The notes: a model not told the origin generated them from the sequence alone. A DNA stretch of 54,052 nucleotides from Bowdeniella nasicola (GCF_001907295.1 NZ_MQVR01000007.1:1-54052), one strand, 5' to 3'. Counted from the first letter of the stretch, positions 26,020-35,353 are shown. Made by a program: numbers and translations.

Positions 26020-27291
26020 TTAGGCGGTTCCTTGGAAGAAGGGCCGGACGCCGGCGAGGCGATCGGCGAAGCGATCGATGTCGGCGCGGGTCGTGTAGGG
26101 GCCGATCGACGCGCGCGTGGAGGATTGCACGCCGAGCGCGCGGTGGACGGGTTGGGCACAGTGGTGCCCGACGCGCACCGCGATGCCGGCAGCGTCGAGG
26201 TACTGGCCGACGTCGTGCGGGTGCACGTCGCCGAGCGCGAAGGCGACGAGGCCGAGCCGCTCGCCGGACTCGGGACCGATGATGCGGGCGCCGGGCGTGG
26301 CGCGCACGGCCTGCAGGAGGTAGTCGCCGAGTTCGAGGTCGTAGGCCGCGACCTTGCCCATCCCGACGCCGTTCAAATAATCGATGGCGGCGGACAGGCC
26401 CGCGATTTGCGCGGTCATCTGCGTGCCGGCCTCGAACTTCATCGGCGCGGGCATGAACCGCGTCGCCTGTTCGGTCACGAGGGCGACCATCGAGCCGCCC
26501 GTGATGAACGGCGGCAGCGCGGCCAGAAGCTCGGAGCGGCCGTACAGGATGCCGACGCCCGTCGGCCCCATCATCTTGTGCGCGCTCATCGCCGCGAAAT
26601 CGACGCCCAGCTCGCCCATGTCGAGCGGCAGATGCGCCGCGGATTGGCACGCGTCGAGCACCGTGAGAGCGCCGCGTTCGCGGGCCACCGCGACCATCGC
26701 CGCGACGTCGGTGAGGGCGCCGGTGACGTTCGAGGCGTGCGTGAACGCGAGCACGCGGGTGCGCTCGGGAAGGTCGGCAAGCGCCTCGAGGTCGATCGTG
26801 CCGTCGGGGCGGACGGGCACGACGTGGAACTCGGCGCCGGTGCGCGCGGCGAGCTGCTGCCACGGCACGAAGTTCGCGTGGTGTTCGACCTGCGTCACGG
26901 CGATCGTGTCGCCGGGACGGATCGCGAGGCGCTCATCGACGCTGCCCGGGTTAGCCCTATCGTCGAGGGTCGCGTTGAGGATGCCGTAGGCGACGAGGTT
27001 GAACCCCTCCGTCGCGTTCTTGGTCCAGACGATTTCCTCGGTAGCCGCGCCGATGAAGGCCGCGACTTTCGCGCGGGTGCCCTCGTAGATTTCGGTGGCT
27101 TCGACGGCGACCTGGTGGGCGCCGCGATGCACGGCGCCATCCAGACGGGCGTAGAAATCGGATTCGGCGTCGATGACGACCTGCGGTTTGAGCGCCGTCG
27201 CCGCCGAATCCAGGTACGTCAGCTGGACATCGCCGAGGTTGCGCTCCAACGCGGGAAAGTCGGAGCGCGTCACCACGGGCGAAGTCGGCAT
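26020..27291 (-). CDS. sufS: Cysteine desulfurase SufS
   Basis: PLP enzyme that takes sulfur from cysteine for cluster assembly. 423 residues, group II desulfurase: YLDSAATALKPQVVIDA at the N-terminus, HHANFVPW, the PLP lysine K239 in SAHKMMGPTG, and the active-site cysteine C378 in RVGHHCAQPVHRALG. Its ATG overlaps the sufC stop as TAATG. Confidence 0.97.
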   Translation of the reverse strand: MPTSPVVTRSDFPALERNLGDVQLTYLDSAATALKPQVVIDAESDFYARLDGAVHRGAHQVAVEATEIYEGTRAKVAAFIGAATEEIVWTKNATEGFNLVAYGILNATLDDRANPGSVDERLAIRPGDTIAVTQVEHHANFVPWQQLAARTGAEFHVVPVRPDGTIDLEALADLPERTRVLAFTHASNVTGALTDVAAMVAVARERGALTVLDACQSAAHLPLDMGELGVDFAAMSAHKMMGPTGVGILYGRSELLAALPPFITGGSMVALVTEQATRFMPAPMKFEAGTQMTAQIAGLSAAIDYLNGVGMGKVAAYDLELGDYLLQAVRATPGARIIGPESGERLGLVAFALGDVHPHDVGQYLDAAGIAVRVGHHCAQPVHRALGVQSSTRASIGPYTTRADIDRFADRLAGVRPFFQGTA

Positions 27292-28049
27292 TAGTGCGCT
27301 GCCTGCAAGAAGCGGTCGTAACCTTCGGCTTCGAGACGCTCGGCGAGCTCTCCGCCGCCCTGTTCAGCGACGCGACCGTCGACGAAGACGTGGACGAAGT
27401 CGGGCTTGATGTAGTTGAGGATGCGCGTGTAGTGCGTGATGAGCATGATGCCCGTGTTGGTCTCCTCGTGGACGCGGTTGACGCCCTCGGACACGATGCG
27501 CAGGGCGTCGATGTCGAGGCCGGAGTCGGTCTCATCGAGAATGCCGAACTTCGGGCGCAGCAGCTCCATCTGCAGGATCTCGTGGCGCTTCTTCTCGCCG
27601 CCGGAGAAGCCCGAGTTGACGTCGCGGTTCGCGAAGTCGGGGTTCATGCGCAGGCGCTCCATGGCGTCCTTGACTTCGCCGACCCAGGTGCGCAGCTTCG
27701 GGGCTTCGCCGTCGACCGCGGTGCGGGCGGTGCGCAGGAAGTTGGAGACGGACACGCCGGGGACCTCGACCGGGTACTGCATCGCGAGGAAAAGGCCCGC
27801 CTTGGCGCGCTCGTCGACGCTCATCTCGAGGACGTCTTCGCCGTCGAGCAGGATCTCGCCCTCGGTAACTTCGTACTTCGGGTGGCCCGCGATCGAGTAG
27901 GCGAGGGTGGACTTGCCAGAGCCGTTCGGGCCCATGATGGCGTGGATCTCGCCGGAGTTGATGGTGAGGTCGACGCCGCGCAGGATCTGCTTCGGGCCGT
28001 CGTTCGTCTCGACCTGGACGTGCAGGTTCTTAATTTCCAGAGTGGACAA
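27291..28049 (-). CDS. sufC: SufC ATPase of the SUF scaffold
   Basis: 252-residue ABC-type ATPase without a permease: IMGPNGSGKSTLAYSIAG (Walker A), FSGGEKKRHEILQM (signature), ILDETDSGLDIDALR (Walker B) and ITHYTRIL (switch histidine). The EKKRHEILQ signature and DETDSGLDIDAL are specific to SufC. It powers cluster assembly on SufB-SufD. It starts 13 bases after the sufD stop. Confidence 0.97.
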   Translation of the reverse strand: MSTLEIKNLHVQVETNDGPKQILRGVDLTINSGEIHAIMGPNGSGKSTLAYSIAGHPKYEVTEGEILLDGEDVLEMSVDERAKAGLFLAMQYPVEVPGVSVSNFLRTARTAVDGEAPKLRTWVGEVKDAMERLRMNPDFANRDVNSGFSGGEKKRHEILQMELLRPKFGILDETDSGLDIDALRIVSEGVNRVHEETNTGIMLITHYTRILNYIKPDFVHVFVDGRVAEQGGGELAERLEAEGYDRFLQAAH

Positions 28050-28062
28050 GGTTGCGTGTTCC

Positions 28063-29256
28063 TTACTTGATGAGGGCCATGGTCTGGTCGAGTTCCGCTT
28101 CGATCGCGGCGATGAGGCGGTCTTGCACCTCGGGCACGCCGATGCGGTTGATGAGCTCGGCGAAGAAGCCGCGCACGACGAGGCGGCGGGCGAGGTCTTC
28201 GGGCACGCCGCGGCTCATGAGGTAGAACAGCTGCTCGTCGTCGAAGCGGCCGGTCGCAGAGGCGTGGCCGGCGCCGGCGATCTCGCCGGTTTCGATCTCG
28301 AGGTTCGGCACGCTGTCGGCGCGGGCGCCTTCGGTCAGCAGCAGGTTGCGGTTCAGCTCGTAGGTGTCGGTGCCGGTCGCATCGTGACCGATGAGGACGT
28401 CGCCGACCCATACGGCGTGCGCGTCCTTGCCCTGCAGCGCGCCCTTGTAGGTCGCATCGGAGACGCAGTTCGGCAGGCGGTGCTCCACAAAAAGGCGGTG
28501 CTCGTGGTGCTGGCCGGCGTCGGTGAAGTAGACGCCGAGGAGCTCGACGTCGGCGCCTTCACCGGCGAATTCGACGTCGGTCGTGATCCGCACGAGGTCG
28601 GCACCGAGGGTGACGACGATGTGCTTGACGACGGCGTCCTTCCCAGCCGAGATGCGGTGCGAGGCGGCGTGCACAGCGTCGTCGTCCCATTCCTGGGTGC
28701 TAACGATCGTGACGTCCGAATCGGCGCCCGCGTCGATCTCGACGGTCTGGGTCAGCTGAACGCTGCCGGTGTGGCGCAAGACGATCGTCGCCTCGACGCC
28801 GTCGGCGATGTTGATGGTCACGTGCTGAGCCGCGGCCTCGCGCGAGTCGCCGACGATGTCGAAGACGAGCGGGCGGGAGGCGGATTCGCCGACGGTAATG
28901 CACGTCGGGGTGCCACGGTTGGCCCAGGCGACGACGGAGGTGCGGTCGGCGGGCGCGCCGACCGAGCCCACGCACGGACACTCGTCGGTCGTGACGTCAA
29001 ACGGCAGGCCCTCGGCCGTCAGGTCGGAGCCCTCGAACCTAATCGACGGTGCCGGGCCGGTGAGCGTATCGGCGAAGAGGTCGGACATCCGCTTGATCGG
29101 CGTGAAGCGCCAGTCTTCTTCGCGGCCGGCCGGGACCGGGAAGTCTGCGAGCTCGAAGGAACGCGGCTTATCCGCCTTGTCAGCTGCCGGAGTTGAGCCG
29201 TGGGTGTGGTCGCCGGCGAGTTCGGCTCGCGAATGATCGGTTGACAGTGTGGTCAC
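28063..29256 (-). CDS. sufD: SufD scaffold subunit
   Basis: 397 residues of the SufBD beta-helix family: AGREEDWRFTPIKRM near the N-terminus, a central beta-helix region, and the conserved end [20 protein letters not shown] followed by GVPEDLARRLVVRGFFAELI. It forms the scaffold with SufB and SufC. It begins 2 bases after the sufB stop with GTG. Confidence 0.95.
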   Translation of the reverse strand: MTTLSTDHSRAELAGDHTHGSTPAADKADKPRSFELADFPVPAGREEDWRFTPIKRMSDLFADTLTGPAPSIRFEGSDLTAEGLPFDVTTDECPCVGSVGAPADRTSVVAWANRGTPTCITVGESASRPLVFDIVGDSREAAAQHVTINIADGVEATIVLRHTGSVQLTQTVEIDAGADSDVTIVSTQEWDDDAVHAASHRISAGKDAVVKHIVVTLGADLVRITTDVEFAGEGADVELLGVYFTDAGQHHEHRLFVEHRLPNCVSDATYKGALQGKDAHAVWVGDVLIGHDATGTDTYELNRNLLLTEGARADSVPNLEIETGEIAGAGHASATGRFDDEQLFYLMSRGVPEDLARRLVVRGFFAELINRIGVPEVQDRLIAAIEAELDQTMALIK

Positions 29257-29258
29257 GG

Positions 29259-30704
29259 TTAGCCCACGGATCCTTCCATCTGAAGTTCAATAAGTCGGTT
29301 GAGTTCGAGCGCGTATTCCATCGGCAGCTCGCGCGCGATCGGTTCGACGAACCCACGCACGATCATGGCCATGGCTTCGGTTTCTTCCATGCCGCGGCTC
29401 ATGAGGTAGAACAGCTGGTCCTCGCTCACCTTGGAGACGGTCGCTTCGTGTCCCATCTCGACGTCGTCGGTGCGCACGTCGACATACGGGTAGGTGTCGG
29501 ACCGGGAGATCTGGTCGACGAGTAGCGCGTCACACAGCACGTTGGATTTGGAATGCTTGGCGTTTTCCATCACCTGGACGAGTCCGCGGTAGGAGGAGCG
29601 GCCACCGTTACGCGCCACCGACTTGGAGACAATCGACGAGGAGGTGTGCGGCGCCATGTGCACCATCTTGGAGCCGGTGTCCTGGTGCTGGCCTTCGCCC
29701 GCGAACGCGATCGACAGGGTCTCGCCTCGGGCGTGCTCGCCCATGAGGTAGACGGCCGGGTACTTCATGGTCACCTTGGAGCCGATGTTGCCGTCGACCC
29801 ATTCCATGGTGCCGCCGGCCTCGACGGTCGTGCGCTTGGTGACGAGGTTGTAGACGTTGTTCGACCAGTTCTGGATCGTCGTGTAGCGGACGCGGGCGTC
29901 CTTCTTCACGATGATTTCGACGACGGCCGAGTGCAGCGAGTCGGTCTTGTAGATCGGCGCGGTGCAGCCCTCGACGTAGTGCACGTAGGAGCCCTCGTCG
30001 GCGATGATGAGCGTGCGCTCGAACTGGCCCATGTTTTCCGTGTTGATGCGGAAGTAGGCCTGCAGCGGGATCTCCACGTGCACGCCGGGCGGGACGTAGA
30101 CGAAGGAGCCGCCCGACCACACGGCGGTGTTCAGGGCCGCGAACTTGTTATCGCCGGCAGGAATGACGGTGCCGAAGTACTCCTGAAACAGTTCGGGGTG
30201 TTCCTTCAAGCCGGTGTCGGTGTCGAGGAAGATGACGCCCTGCTGCTCCAGGTCCTCGCGGATCTGGTGGTAGACGACTTCGGATTCGTACTGCGCGGCA
30301 ACGCCCGCGACGAGGCGCTGTTTTTCCGCCTCGGGGATGCCGAGCCGGTCGTAGGTGTTCTTGATGTCCTCGGGCAGGTCTTCCCAGCTGGTGGCCTGCT
30401 TTTCCGTGGAGCGCACGAAGTACTTGATGTTGTCGAAGTCGATGTCGGAGACGTCCGCGCCCCACGTGGGCATCGGCTTCTTGTCGAACAGGTCGAGGGC
30501 ACGCAGGCGGCGCTTGAGCATCCACTCGGGTTCGCCCTTCAGTGCGGAGATATCGCGGACGACTTCCTCGCTCAGGCCACGCCGAGCGGAAGCGCCGGCG
30601 ACATCGGGATCATGCCAGCCGTAGTTGTATGCACCGATGGAGTTAATGATCTCCTCATCGGTGCTCGGAGCCGGCTGGGGTGCCTGGCTGGTATCTGTCG
30701 TCAT
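29259..30704 (-). CDS. sufB: SufB scaffold subunit
   Basis: 481 residues: [18 protein letters not shown] at the N-terminus, [40 protein letters not shown] with the conserved cysteine that serves cluster assembly, [14 protein letters not shown], and the C-terminal [20 protein letters not shown]. SufB carries the nascent cluster and transfers it to targets. The ATG overlaps the sufR stop by 4 bases, so regulator and first structural gene are coupled. Confidence 0.97.
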   Translation of the reverse strand: MTTDTSQAPQPAPSTDEEIINSIGAYNYGWHDPDVAGASARRGLSEEVVRDISALKGEPEWMLKRRLRALDLFDKKPMPTWGADVSDIDFDNIKYFVRSTEKQATSWEDLPEDIKNTYDRLGIPEAEKQRLVAGVAAQYESEVVYHQIREDLEQQGVIFLDTDTGLKEHPELFQEYFGTVIPAGDNKFAALNTAVWSGGSFVYVPPGVHVEIPLQAYFRINTENMGQFERTLIIADEGSYVHYVEGCTAPIYKTDSLHSAVVEIIVKKDARVRYTTIQNWSNNVYNLVTKRTTVEAGGTMEWVDGNIGSKVTMKYPAVYLMGEHARGETLSIAFAGEGQHQDTGSKMVHMAPHTSSSIVSKSVARNGGRSSYRGLVQVMENAKHSKSNVLCDALLVDQISRSDTYPYVDVRTDDVEMGHEATVSKVSEDQLFYLMSRGMEETEAMAMIVRGFVEPIARELPMEYALELNRLIELQMEGSVG

Positions 30705-31456
30705 GAATTTCCTTCCGAATCTCGGCGAGGGGGGATGAACAGGGGAACGTGTGTGGTGCAGACGTGTTCGCCGGACGCGAGGGTCGCGAGGCGCTGCACG
30801 TGGACTCCCAAGAGTCGCGAGAAGGCCTCGGTTTCGGCCTCACACAGCTGCGGGAAGTTTTCGGCGACGGCCTGTACCGGGCAGTGGCCCTGGCACAGCT
30901 GCAGGGCGATCCCGCCGTCGCCGACGGGGCGAACCGTCGCGGCGAAACCGTCCTTTGTGAGCGCTGCGGCGAGGGCCTCGGCGCGTGCCAGCGGGTCGTC
31001 ACCGGCGGCTTCGACAACGGGCCGGTAGGACTCGGCGAGCGTATCGAAGCGGTTGCGGGCAAAGGTCTGGACGGCCTCGTCGCCGGCGATCGTCGCCAGC
31101 TGCAAAAGCGCGTCAGAGGCGAGGGCGCTGTAGGGATTGGCGGCTCCCCCGCGCCCCTCGTCGGTGGCGACGAAGTGACGGGCGGGGCGGCCACGGCCAC
31201 GTACGGTGTGGCTCGCGCCCTCGTAGTCGGTGATTTCTCCGTGCGTTTCGAGGGTCCCCAGGTGGCGGCGGACGGCCGCCGCGGTGAGATCCAGGTGCTT
31301 GGCGAGCTCGCGCGCGGTAATCGGACCGCGCTCGATAATGAGGTCGAGGATACGGGCGCGGGTGGCGCCGTCCTCAGTGAGCTCGTGATCGCCGGAGCGG
31401 CGCGGAACGAGGCGCGTTCCGTCGTCCTCGCTACGCGGTGGCAGTGTGGTTGACAC
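30701..31456 (-). CDS. sufR: SufR, iron-sulfur-sensing repressor of the suf operon
   Basis: 251 residues: an N-terminal winged HTH ([39 protein letters not shown]) and a C-terminal cluster-binding region with cysteines in [20 protein letters not shown] followed by CEAE, a C-X3-C-X12-C arrangement. SufR binds DNA when loaded with a cluster and represses suf, releasing it on iron or oxidative stress. It starts at the GTG at 31456, 7 bases after GGAGGA. Its own promoter carries a CAAC-N6-ATTG box. Confidence 0.94.
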   Translation of the reverse strand: MSTTLPPRSEDDGTRLVPRRSGDHELTEDGATRARILDLIIERGPITARELAKHLDLTAAAVRRHLGTLETHGEITDYEGASHTVRGRGRPARHFVATDEGRGGAANPYSALASDALLQLATIAGDEAVQTFARNRFDTLAESYRPVVEAAGDDPLARAEALAAALTKDGFAATVRPVGDGGIALQLCQGHCPVQAVAENFPQLCEAETEAFSRLLGVHVQRLATLASGEHVCTTHVPLFIPPRRDSEGNS

Positions 31457-31487
31457 GATGCGCTCCTCCTTCCGGTCCTGACTAAAA

Positions 31488-31534
31488 CAACATTTTTATT
31501 GCTTAATTCATTCCCGACAACCAAGGTATACCTT
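31488..31534 (-). promoter_or_regulatory. suf operon promoter region with SufR-like box and a second palindrome
   Basis: CAAC-N6-ATTG at 31488-31501 differs by one base from the CAAC-N6-GTTG SufR operator known from cyanobacteria and overlaps an A/T-rich -10-like stretch. TTGTCG on the minus strand (31514-31519) is a possible -35. Just upstream lies a perfect 12-base palindrome, AAGGTATACCTT (31523-31534), whose binding partner is unknown. Confidence 0.6.
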
Positions 31535-31575
31535 CATGGGGCAGTTCTCATCTAATCGCCCCATCCGCCCATAGG

Positions 31576-31581
31576 TAGGCT
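31576..31581 (+). promoter_or_regulatory. -10 hexamer for the leaderless ABC-2 ATPase gene
   Basis: TAGGCT lies exactly 6 bases before the GTG at 31588, with no Shine-Dalgarno sequence between. Confidence 0.5.
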
Positions 31582-31587
31582 GGGTGG

Positions 31588-32493
31588 GTGCCATCCCCAG
31601 CTCTTGAGGTTTTGGACCTCGTGAAGTCCTATAGCACTCGCCGCGTCGTCGATGAGGTGAGTTTTACTGCCGAAGGGGGCGAGATCACCGCGGTGCTCGG
31701 CCCTAATGGCGCCGGCAAGACGACGACGATCGAATGCTGCGCGGGCCTTCGCTCCCCCGATTCCGGCGCGATCCGCGTGCTCGGCAAAGACCGGCTCGAT
31801 CCCGCGAGCGCCCCCGAGTTGCGTCGGCGTGTCGGCGTCATGGTGCAAGGAGGTGGCCTGCCGCAGGCACCGAGTGCGGGCGCCGTGCTGGCCCACGTGG
31901 CAAAACTGCACCGGCGCGCGGGCGCGGAACGTGCGCTTGCTGCCTCCCTCGGGCTGACCGATCGGCTCTCGACGGCCGTGCGCCGGTTGTCGGGCGGTGA
32001 ACGCCAGCGGGTCGCGATTGGCTGCGCGATGATCGGCGAGCCGGATCTCCTCTTCCTCGATGAGCCCTCCGCGGGTGTCGACCCCCATTCGCGCCGAGAG
32101 CTGTGGCAGCTGCTGCAGCGGGTGCGCGAGCGGGGCGCGTCGATCGTGCTCACGACCCACCTCATGGATGAGGCCGAGCAGCTCGCCGACCGGATCGTCG
32201 TCATCAACCGCGGCACGGTCGTCGCGAACGGCACCGTCGCCGACCTCACCGGCGGCACCCTCATCACGCTCGGTGGGCAGGTCGCGGACGCAGACTCGCT
32301 AGCGCGCGCCGTGGATGGCCAGCTCATCGATGGCGCGGATACGACGATCGAGGTGCCGCGATCGAGCGCCGAGGTCATGCACCGCCTCACGAGTGAACTG
32401 CTCGCGCGCGGGCTTAGCGATCTCGAGGTAAACGTGCGGCCGCGGAGCCTGGAGAACGTGTTCCTGGCGCTGACGAGGGAGGACGAGAAGTGA
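31588..32493 (+). CDS. ABC-2 type exporter, ATP-binding protein
   Basis: 301 residues in DrrA-like form: Walker A GPNGAGKTTTIECCAGL, RRLSGGERQRVAIGCAMIG signature, LLFLDEPSAGVDPHSRRELW Walker B, and LTTHLMDEAEQLADRIVVI. The C-terminal 90 residues (GADTTIEVPRSSAEVMHRLT and LENVFLALT) are the usual accessory domain. It is divergent from sufR and its stop overlaps the permease GTG. Conservation of this pair between suf and ctaA in actinobacteria suggests a link to cofactor or heme handling, but the substrate is unknown. Confidence 0.92.
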   Translation: MPSPALEVLDLVKSYSTRRVVDEVSFTAEGGEITAVLGPNGAGKTTTIECCAGLRSPDSGAIRVLGKDRLDPASAPELRRRVGVMVQGGGLPQAPSAGAVLAHVAKLHRRAGAERALAASLGLTDRLSTAVRRLSGGERQRVAIGCAMIGEPDLLFLDEPSAGVDPHSRRELWQLLQRVRERGASIVLTTHLMDEAEQLADRIVVINRGTVVANGTVADLTGGTLITLGGQVADADSLARAVDGQLIDGADTTIEVPRSSAEVMHRLTSELLARGLSDLEVNVRPRSLENVFLALTREDEK

Positions 32494-33206
32494 GCACCGC
32501 ACTGACCCAGGCGTCGTGGGAGACGCGTGCGATCTTGCGCAATGGCGAACAGCTCATGGTCGCCTTCATCATGCCGATCATCGCGCTTGTCGCGCTCCTG
32601 CATATCGACGCGCTCGGCCTGCCCGAGCCGAAGGCCGCCCACGCCCTCGCGGGTTCGCTCGCGATGGCCGTCATCGCCTCGGGGTTCACCTCGCAGTCGA
32701 TCGCGGTCGCCTTCGATCGCCGCTGGGGTGTGCTGCGTATGCTCGCGACGACACCCCTGGGTCCGCGCGGCCTGCTGCTGGGCAAGGCGATCGCCGTCGC
32801 GATCATCGTCGCGGCTCAGGTCCTCGTACTGTGTGCCATCGCGTGGATCCTTGGCGGGTGGCGTCCGGTAAGCGGCGCGAGCCTGCTCCTGATCGCCATC
32901 ACCGTTGCCCTCGGGACGCTCGCCTTCGTCGCGCTCGGAATGTGCCTGGGCGGTACGCTGCGCACCGAGGCCGTGCTCGCCGTCGCGAATATTGCGTTCG
33001 TCCTCATGGTGGTCGCCGGCGGCGTCCTCGTGCCCGTCGGAAAGCACCTGACGGGTTACTTCCTCGCGTTCACTCCCTTCGGGGCGCTCGGCGAGGCGAT
33101 GCGTGCCGCCGCGCTCGGGAATCTCGCGCTCGTTCCCCTGATCGTCGTAGCCGCGTGGGCGGCTGTGCTCTCGGCCCTCGCGGTGCGCGTCTTTCGTTGG
33201 GAATAG
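32490..33206 (+). CDS. ABC-2 type exporter, permease
   Basis: 238 residues with six membrane segments, for example AFIMPIIALVALLHIDAL, VLCAIAWILGGW, AIAVAIIVAAQVLVL and IAFVLMVVAGGVLVPVG. The FDRRWGVLRMLATTPLGPRG motif before the third segment is typical of ABC-2 permeases. The GTG overlaps the ATPase stop as GTGA. It forms a half-transporter with the upstream ATPase. Confidence 0.9.
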   Translation: MSTALTQASWETRAILRNGEQLMVAFIMPIIALVALLHIDALGLPEPKAAHALAGSLAMAVIASGFTSQSIAVAFDRRWGVLRMLATTPLGPRGLLLGKAIAVAIIVAAQVLVLCAIAWILGGWRPVSGASLLLIAITVALGTLAFVALGMCLGGTLRTEAVLAVANIAFVLMVVAGGVLVPVGKHLTGYFLAFTPFGALGEAMRAAALGNLALVPLIVVAAWAAVLSALAVRVFRWE

Positions 33207-33217
33207 GCGGCCCGCGA

Positions 33218-33223
33218 TAGGAT
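33218..33223 (+). promoter_or_regulatory. -10 hexamer for leaderless ctaA
   Basis: TAGGAT lies 7 bases before the GTG at 33231. It sits 12 bases after the permease stop, so ctaA could have its own start in addition to read-through. Confidence 0.4.
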
Positions 33224-33230
33224 GGCAAGC

Positions 33231-34157
33231 GTGGATACCCCCGTGAATGACGCCCTTCAGCGACGCCTGTCGATCGCAAACCTCGTGGCCCAAGTCGGCA
33301 TTATCGTGACCGGAGGTGCCGTGCGCGTGACCGGCTCCGGGCTCGGTTGCTCGACGTGGCCGATGTGCGAGCCCGGGCAGTTCGCGCCGGTCTTCCACGA
33401 GGAGTCCACGTGGCACCCGATCATCGAGTTCGGCAACCGGACGCTCACGGGGGTGCTCGGCATTATTGCTCTCGCGCTGATCTGGTCGCTGTACCGTAAG
33501 TCCGCGCCCACGCGGCGCGATGTGCGTCCCTATGCCTGGGCGGTCCTCGCGCTCATTATCGTGCAGGCGGTCGTCGGTGGCATCAGTGTCTGGGTGACGC
33601 TCCATCCGGCCGTCGTCGGCCTGCACATGGCGCTATCCCTCGGGCTCGTCTCGCTTTCGACGTATCTCGTCTACCGGCTCTACCGGCCGCGTGCAACGGA
33701 CCCCGCTGCGCTCCCCCGCCTCGAAACGTCTCTACATGTTGCGATCGCTGCTGTGAAGGTCGCGGTCGCCATCATCGGTGTCGTCGTCACGGGCACCGGC
33801 CCGCACTCGGGGGATGCCGATAAGCCGTACCGGTTCGCGATCGATCCGCTTTTCATCACCCGCATCCACGCGGGCGCCGCCTGGGTGCTCGTCATTCTCG
33901 TCGCCATCGCGACCTACCTCGTTGCCAAGCGCAGTTCGTTGGCTGCCCGGCCGTGGCTCGTTGTCGTGGGCGTTTTACTCGCCCAGGGCCTGCTCGGTTA
34001 CATCCAGTACTTCACCGGACTGCATCCGGCTCTCGTCGTTGCGCATATGCTCGGTTCGGGCCTGACCGTCGTCGCCATCACGTGGGCGATCGCGCGCAGC
34101 TACGCGCTCGATACTCGTTCGAACTCGCGCGAACCCAATAGTCGTCTTGGTCTCTAA
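33231..34157 (+). CDS. ctaA: Heme A synthase (CtaA/COX15 family)
   Basis: Oxidises heme O to heme A for cytochrome c oxidase. 308 residues with eight membrane segments. The diagnostic N-terminal motif VTGGAVRVTGSGLGCSTWPM includes the conserved cysteine pair region (CSTWPMC), followed by HPIIEFGNRTLTG with the heme-ligand histidine. Later histidines lie in LHPAVVGLHMALSLG, FITRIHAGAAWVLV and LHPALVVAHMLGSG. The GTG at 33231 is favoured by the -10 hexamer; the ATG at 33222 would add three residues. The gene supports the SURF1 gene in oxidase biogenesis. Confidence 0.93.
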   Translation: MDTPVNDALQRRLSIANLVAQVGIIVTGGAVRVTGSGLGCSTWPMCEPGQFAPVFHEESTWHPIIEFGNRTLTGVLGIIALALIWSLYRKSAPTRRDVRPYAWAVLALIIVQAVVGGISVWVTLHPAVVGLHMALSLGLVSLSTYLVYRLYRPRATDPAALPRLETSLHVAIAAVKVAVAIIGVVVTGTGPHSGDADKPYRFAIDPLFITRIHAGAAWVLVILVAIATYLVAKRSSLAARPWLVVVGVLLAQGLLGYIQYFTGLHPALVVAHMLGSGLTVVAITWAIARSYALDTRSNSREPNSRLGL

Positions 34158-34770
34158 ACTCGTCGCATTCGGTCGCGAGTTCGATCGAGTGGCTCTCGTC
34201 CATGTTGTCCGCCATGTTGCCACCCACGGCAAACTTTTTGCCTTCCTTACCAAAGGCAGGGCCCGATTTTTGCAGAGAGCTCCACACGAAGCTGCTCGGA
34301 GTCTTAGTCTTCCGATCAGCCTGCAACAGGTCGATCCGGTCGGGATCACCGTTATCTAGGTAGTTGACGGTCACGGTCGCCAGGTGGTCGTCGAAATCGC
34401 CAGTCATCTCGAACCTCTTAACGAACCCATTTGGGCCGCCTTTACGGAAGCAGGTCGTGAGCGAAATCTTCGTCGCTTCCTTACCGTCGAGTGTGAAGAC
34501 CTTTTTGTCTGCCGCCAGGAGGTGGTCAACGGATCCCGTGACCTCGCCCGGAACCTCGGTGATCGGAGTGATCCGTCCGTCGGCCCGAGGTGTTCCTGCA
34601 GTTGGCCACTGAGCGTCCACACGTCGCCAGACAACGTGACTTCCGGCGCCTTAAGCGTCGCGTACTTGTCCCAGCTGTAGCTTTCCTCGCCGCGCGACAC
34701 CAAAACGCTGGTAAATTTTCCTCCTTCCGGCAGTGAACAGGGACGCCATGATGTGACGAACCCGAGGGGA
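34078..34770 (-). pseudogene. Frameshifted gene for an unknown, probably secreted protein
   Basis: Two overlapping minus-strand frames each encode plausible protein: bases 34703 to about 34585 give SWDKYATLKAPEVTLSGDVW and TLSGQLQEHLG, and bases from about 34575 down give RITPITEVPGEVTGSVDHLL, ISLTTCFRKGGPNGFVKRFE and SGPAFGKEGKKFAVGGNMAD. A shift near 34575-34590 separates them. The second frame runs 80 bases into the end of ctaA, implying a lost stop. Upstream, the first frame extends to a TAA near 34772 without a credible start. I do not recognise the family. The stretch is visibly less G+C-rich than its surroundings. Confidence 0.5.
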
Positions 34771-34873
34771 AGAGTTCTTTACTCAATTCTGGCGACTACT
34801 TACCATCCTTTCAATGGTTTCTTACGATGTGTCGCCCCCATCTGTCGTCGACCAGAATCCGTGCGATGCTCGC

Positions 34874-35353
34874 TTAGAGCGCGACCGGCCGGATCTGCCA
34901 ACCCGGCTCGGCGCGCTGCCCGCGCCACCGTTCACTCGCCGTGAGGTCGAGCCAGTCGAATGCTGCGACGGTGAGATTCAGCCACGCGAAATCCTCAAAC
35001 GAGGCGAACTGCGCGCGCGTATGCTCCGCGAAGCCCTGCCAGATCCGATTGCGCGTCGCGGCTGCGCAGTCTTCTGCCACGTGTCCCGTCAGGCGCAGCT
35101 GGACCATATCGTCGTGCAGCGTGAACGCTGCCGCGGGGTTGGCAGAAAGCTCGAAAAACTTATGTGATCGCCGGGCGGTCGCGAAGGAGACGACGAACTG
35201 GTCAGATTCGAAGCTCCGCAGGATGACCGTGCGGACCTGAGGGCTCTGGTCGGCATCGACCGTGCCGAGGTAGCCGGCAGTGAAGGCGGTCCGCTCCGTG
35301 GTCGCCGTAGCAAGCCGCGCGCAGATATCCGAAAAACTTTTTCCGCGCGCCTC
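34874..35353 (-). pseudogene. PNPOx-like flavin-binding protein, frameshifted at its start
   Basis: The main frame encodes KSFSDICARLATATTERTAF, QSPQVRTVILRSFE, FATARRSHKFFELSANPAAA, HDDMVQLRLTGHVAED and WLDLTASERWRGQRAEPGW, the layout of a pyridoxamine 5'-phosphate oxidase-like (Alr4036-type) FMN-binding protein. The frame has no usable start. The ATG at 35353, which overlaps the Nudix stop as ATGA, is in another frame and would join correctly if the A-run at 35331-35335 had one more A. So it is either a recent pseudogene or a base-call error. The C-terminus is complete. Confidence 0.7.

Noticed and set aside
25726-27294. 522-codon open frame on the plus strand across sufU and sufS
   Set aside because: Antisense shadow of two unmistakable SUF genes; Val/Gly/His-rich composition without family signatures.
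31523-31534. AAGGTATACCTT as an IdeR/DtxR iron box
   Set aside because: The AGGT and ACCT halves are separated by two bases rather than the seven of the IdeR consensus.
31629-33626. 665-codon open frame on the minus strand
   Set aside because: It lies opposite the ABC exporter and ctaA genes and has the Arg/Asp/His-rich composition of an antisense shadow in G+C-rich DNA; no conserved motif.
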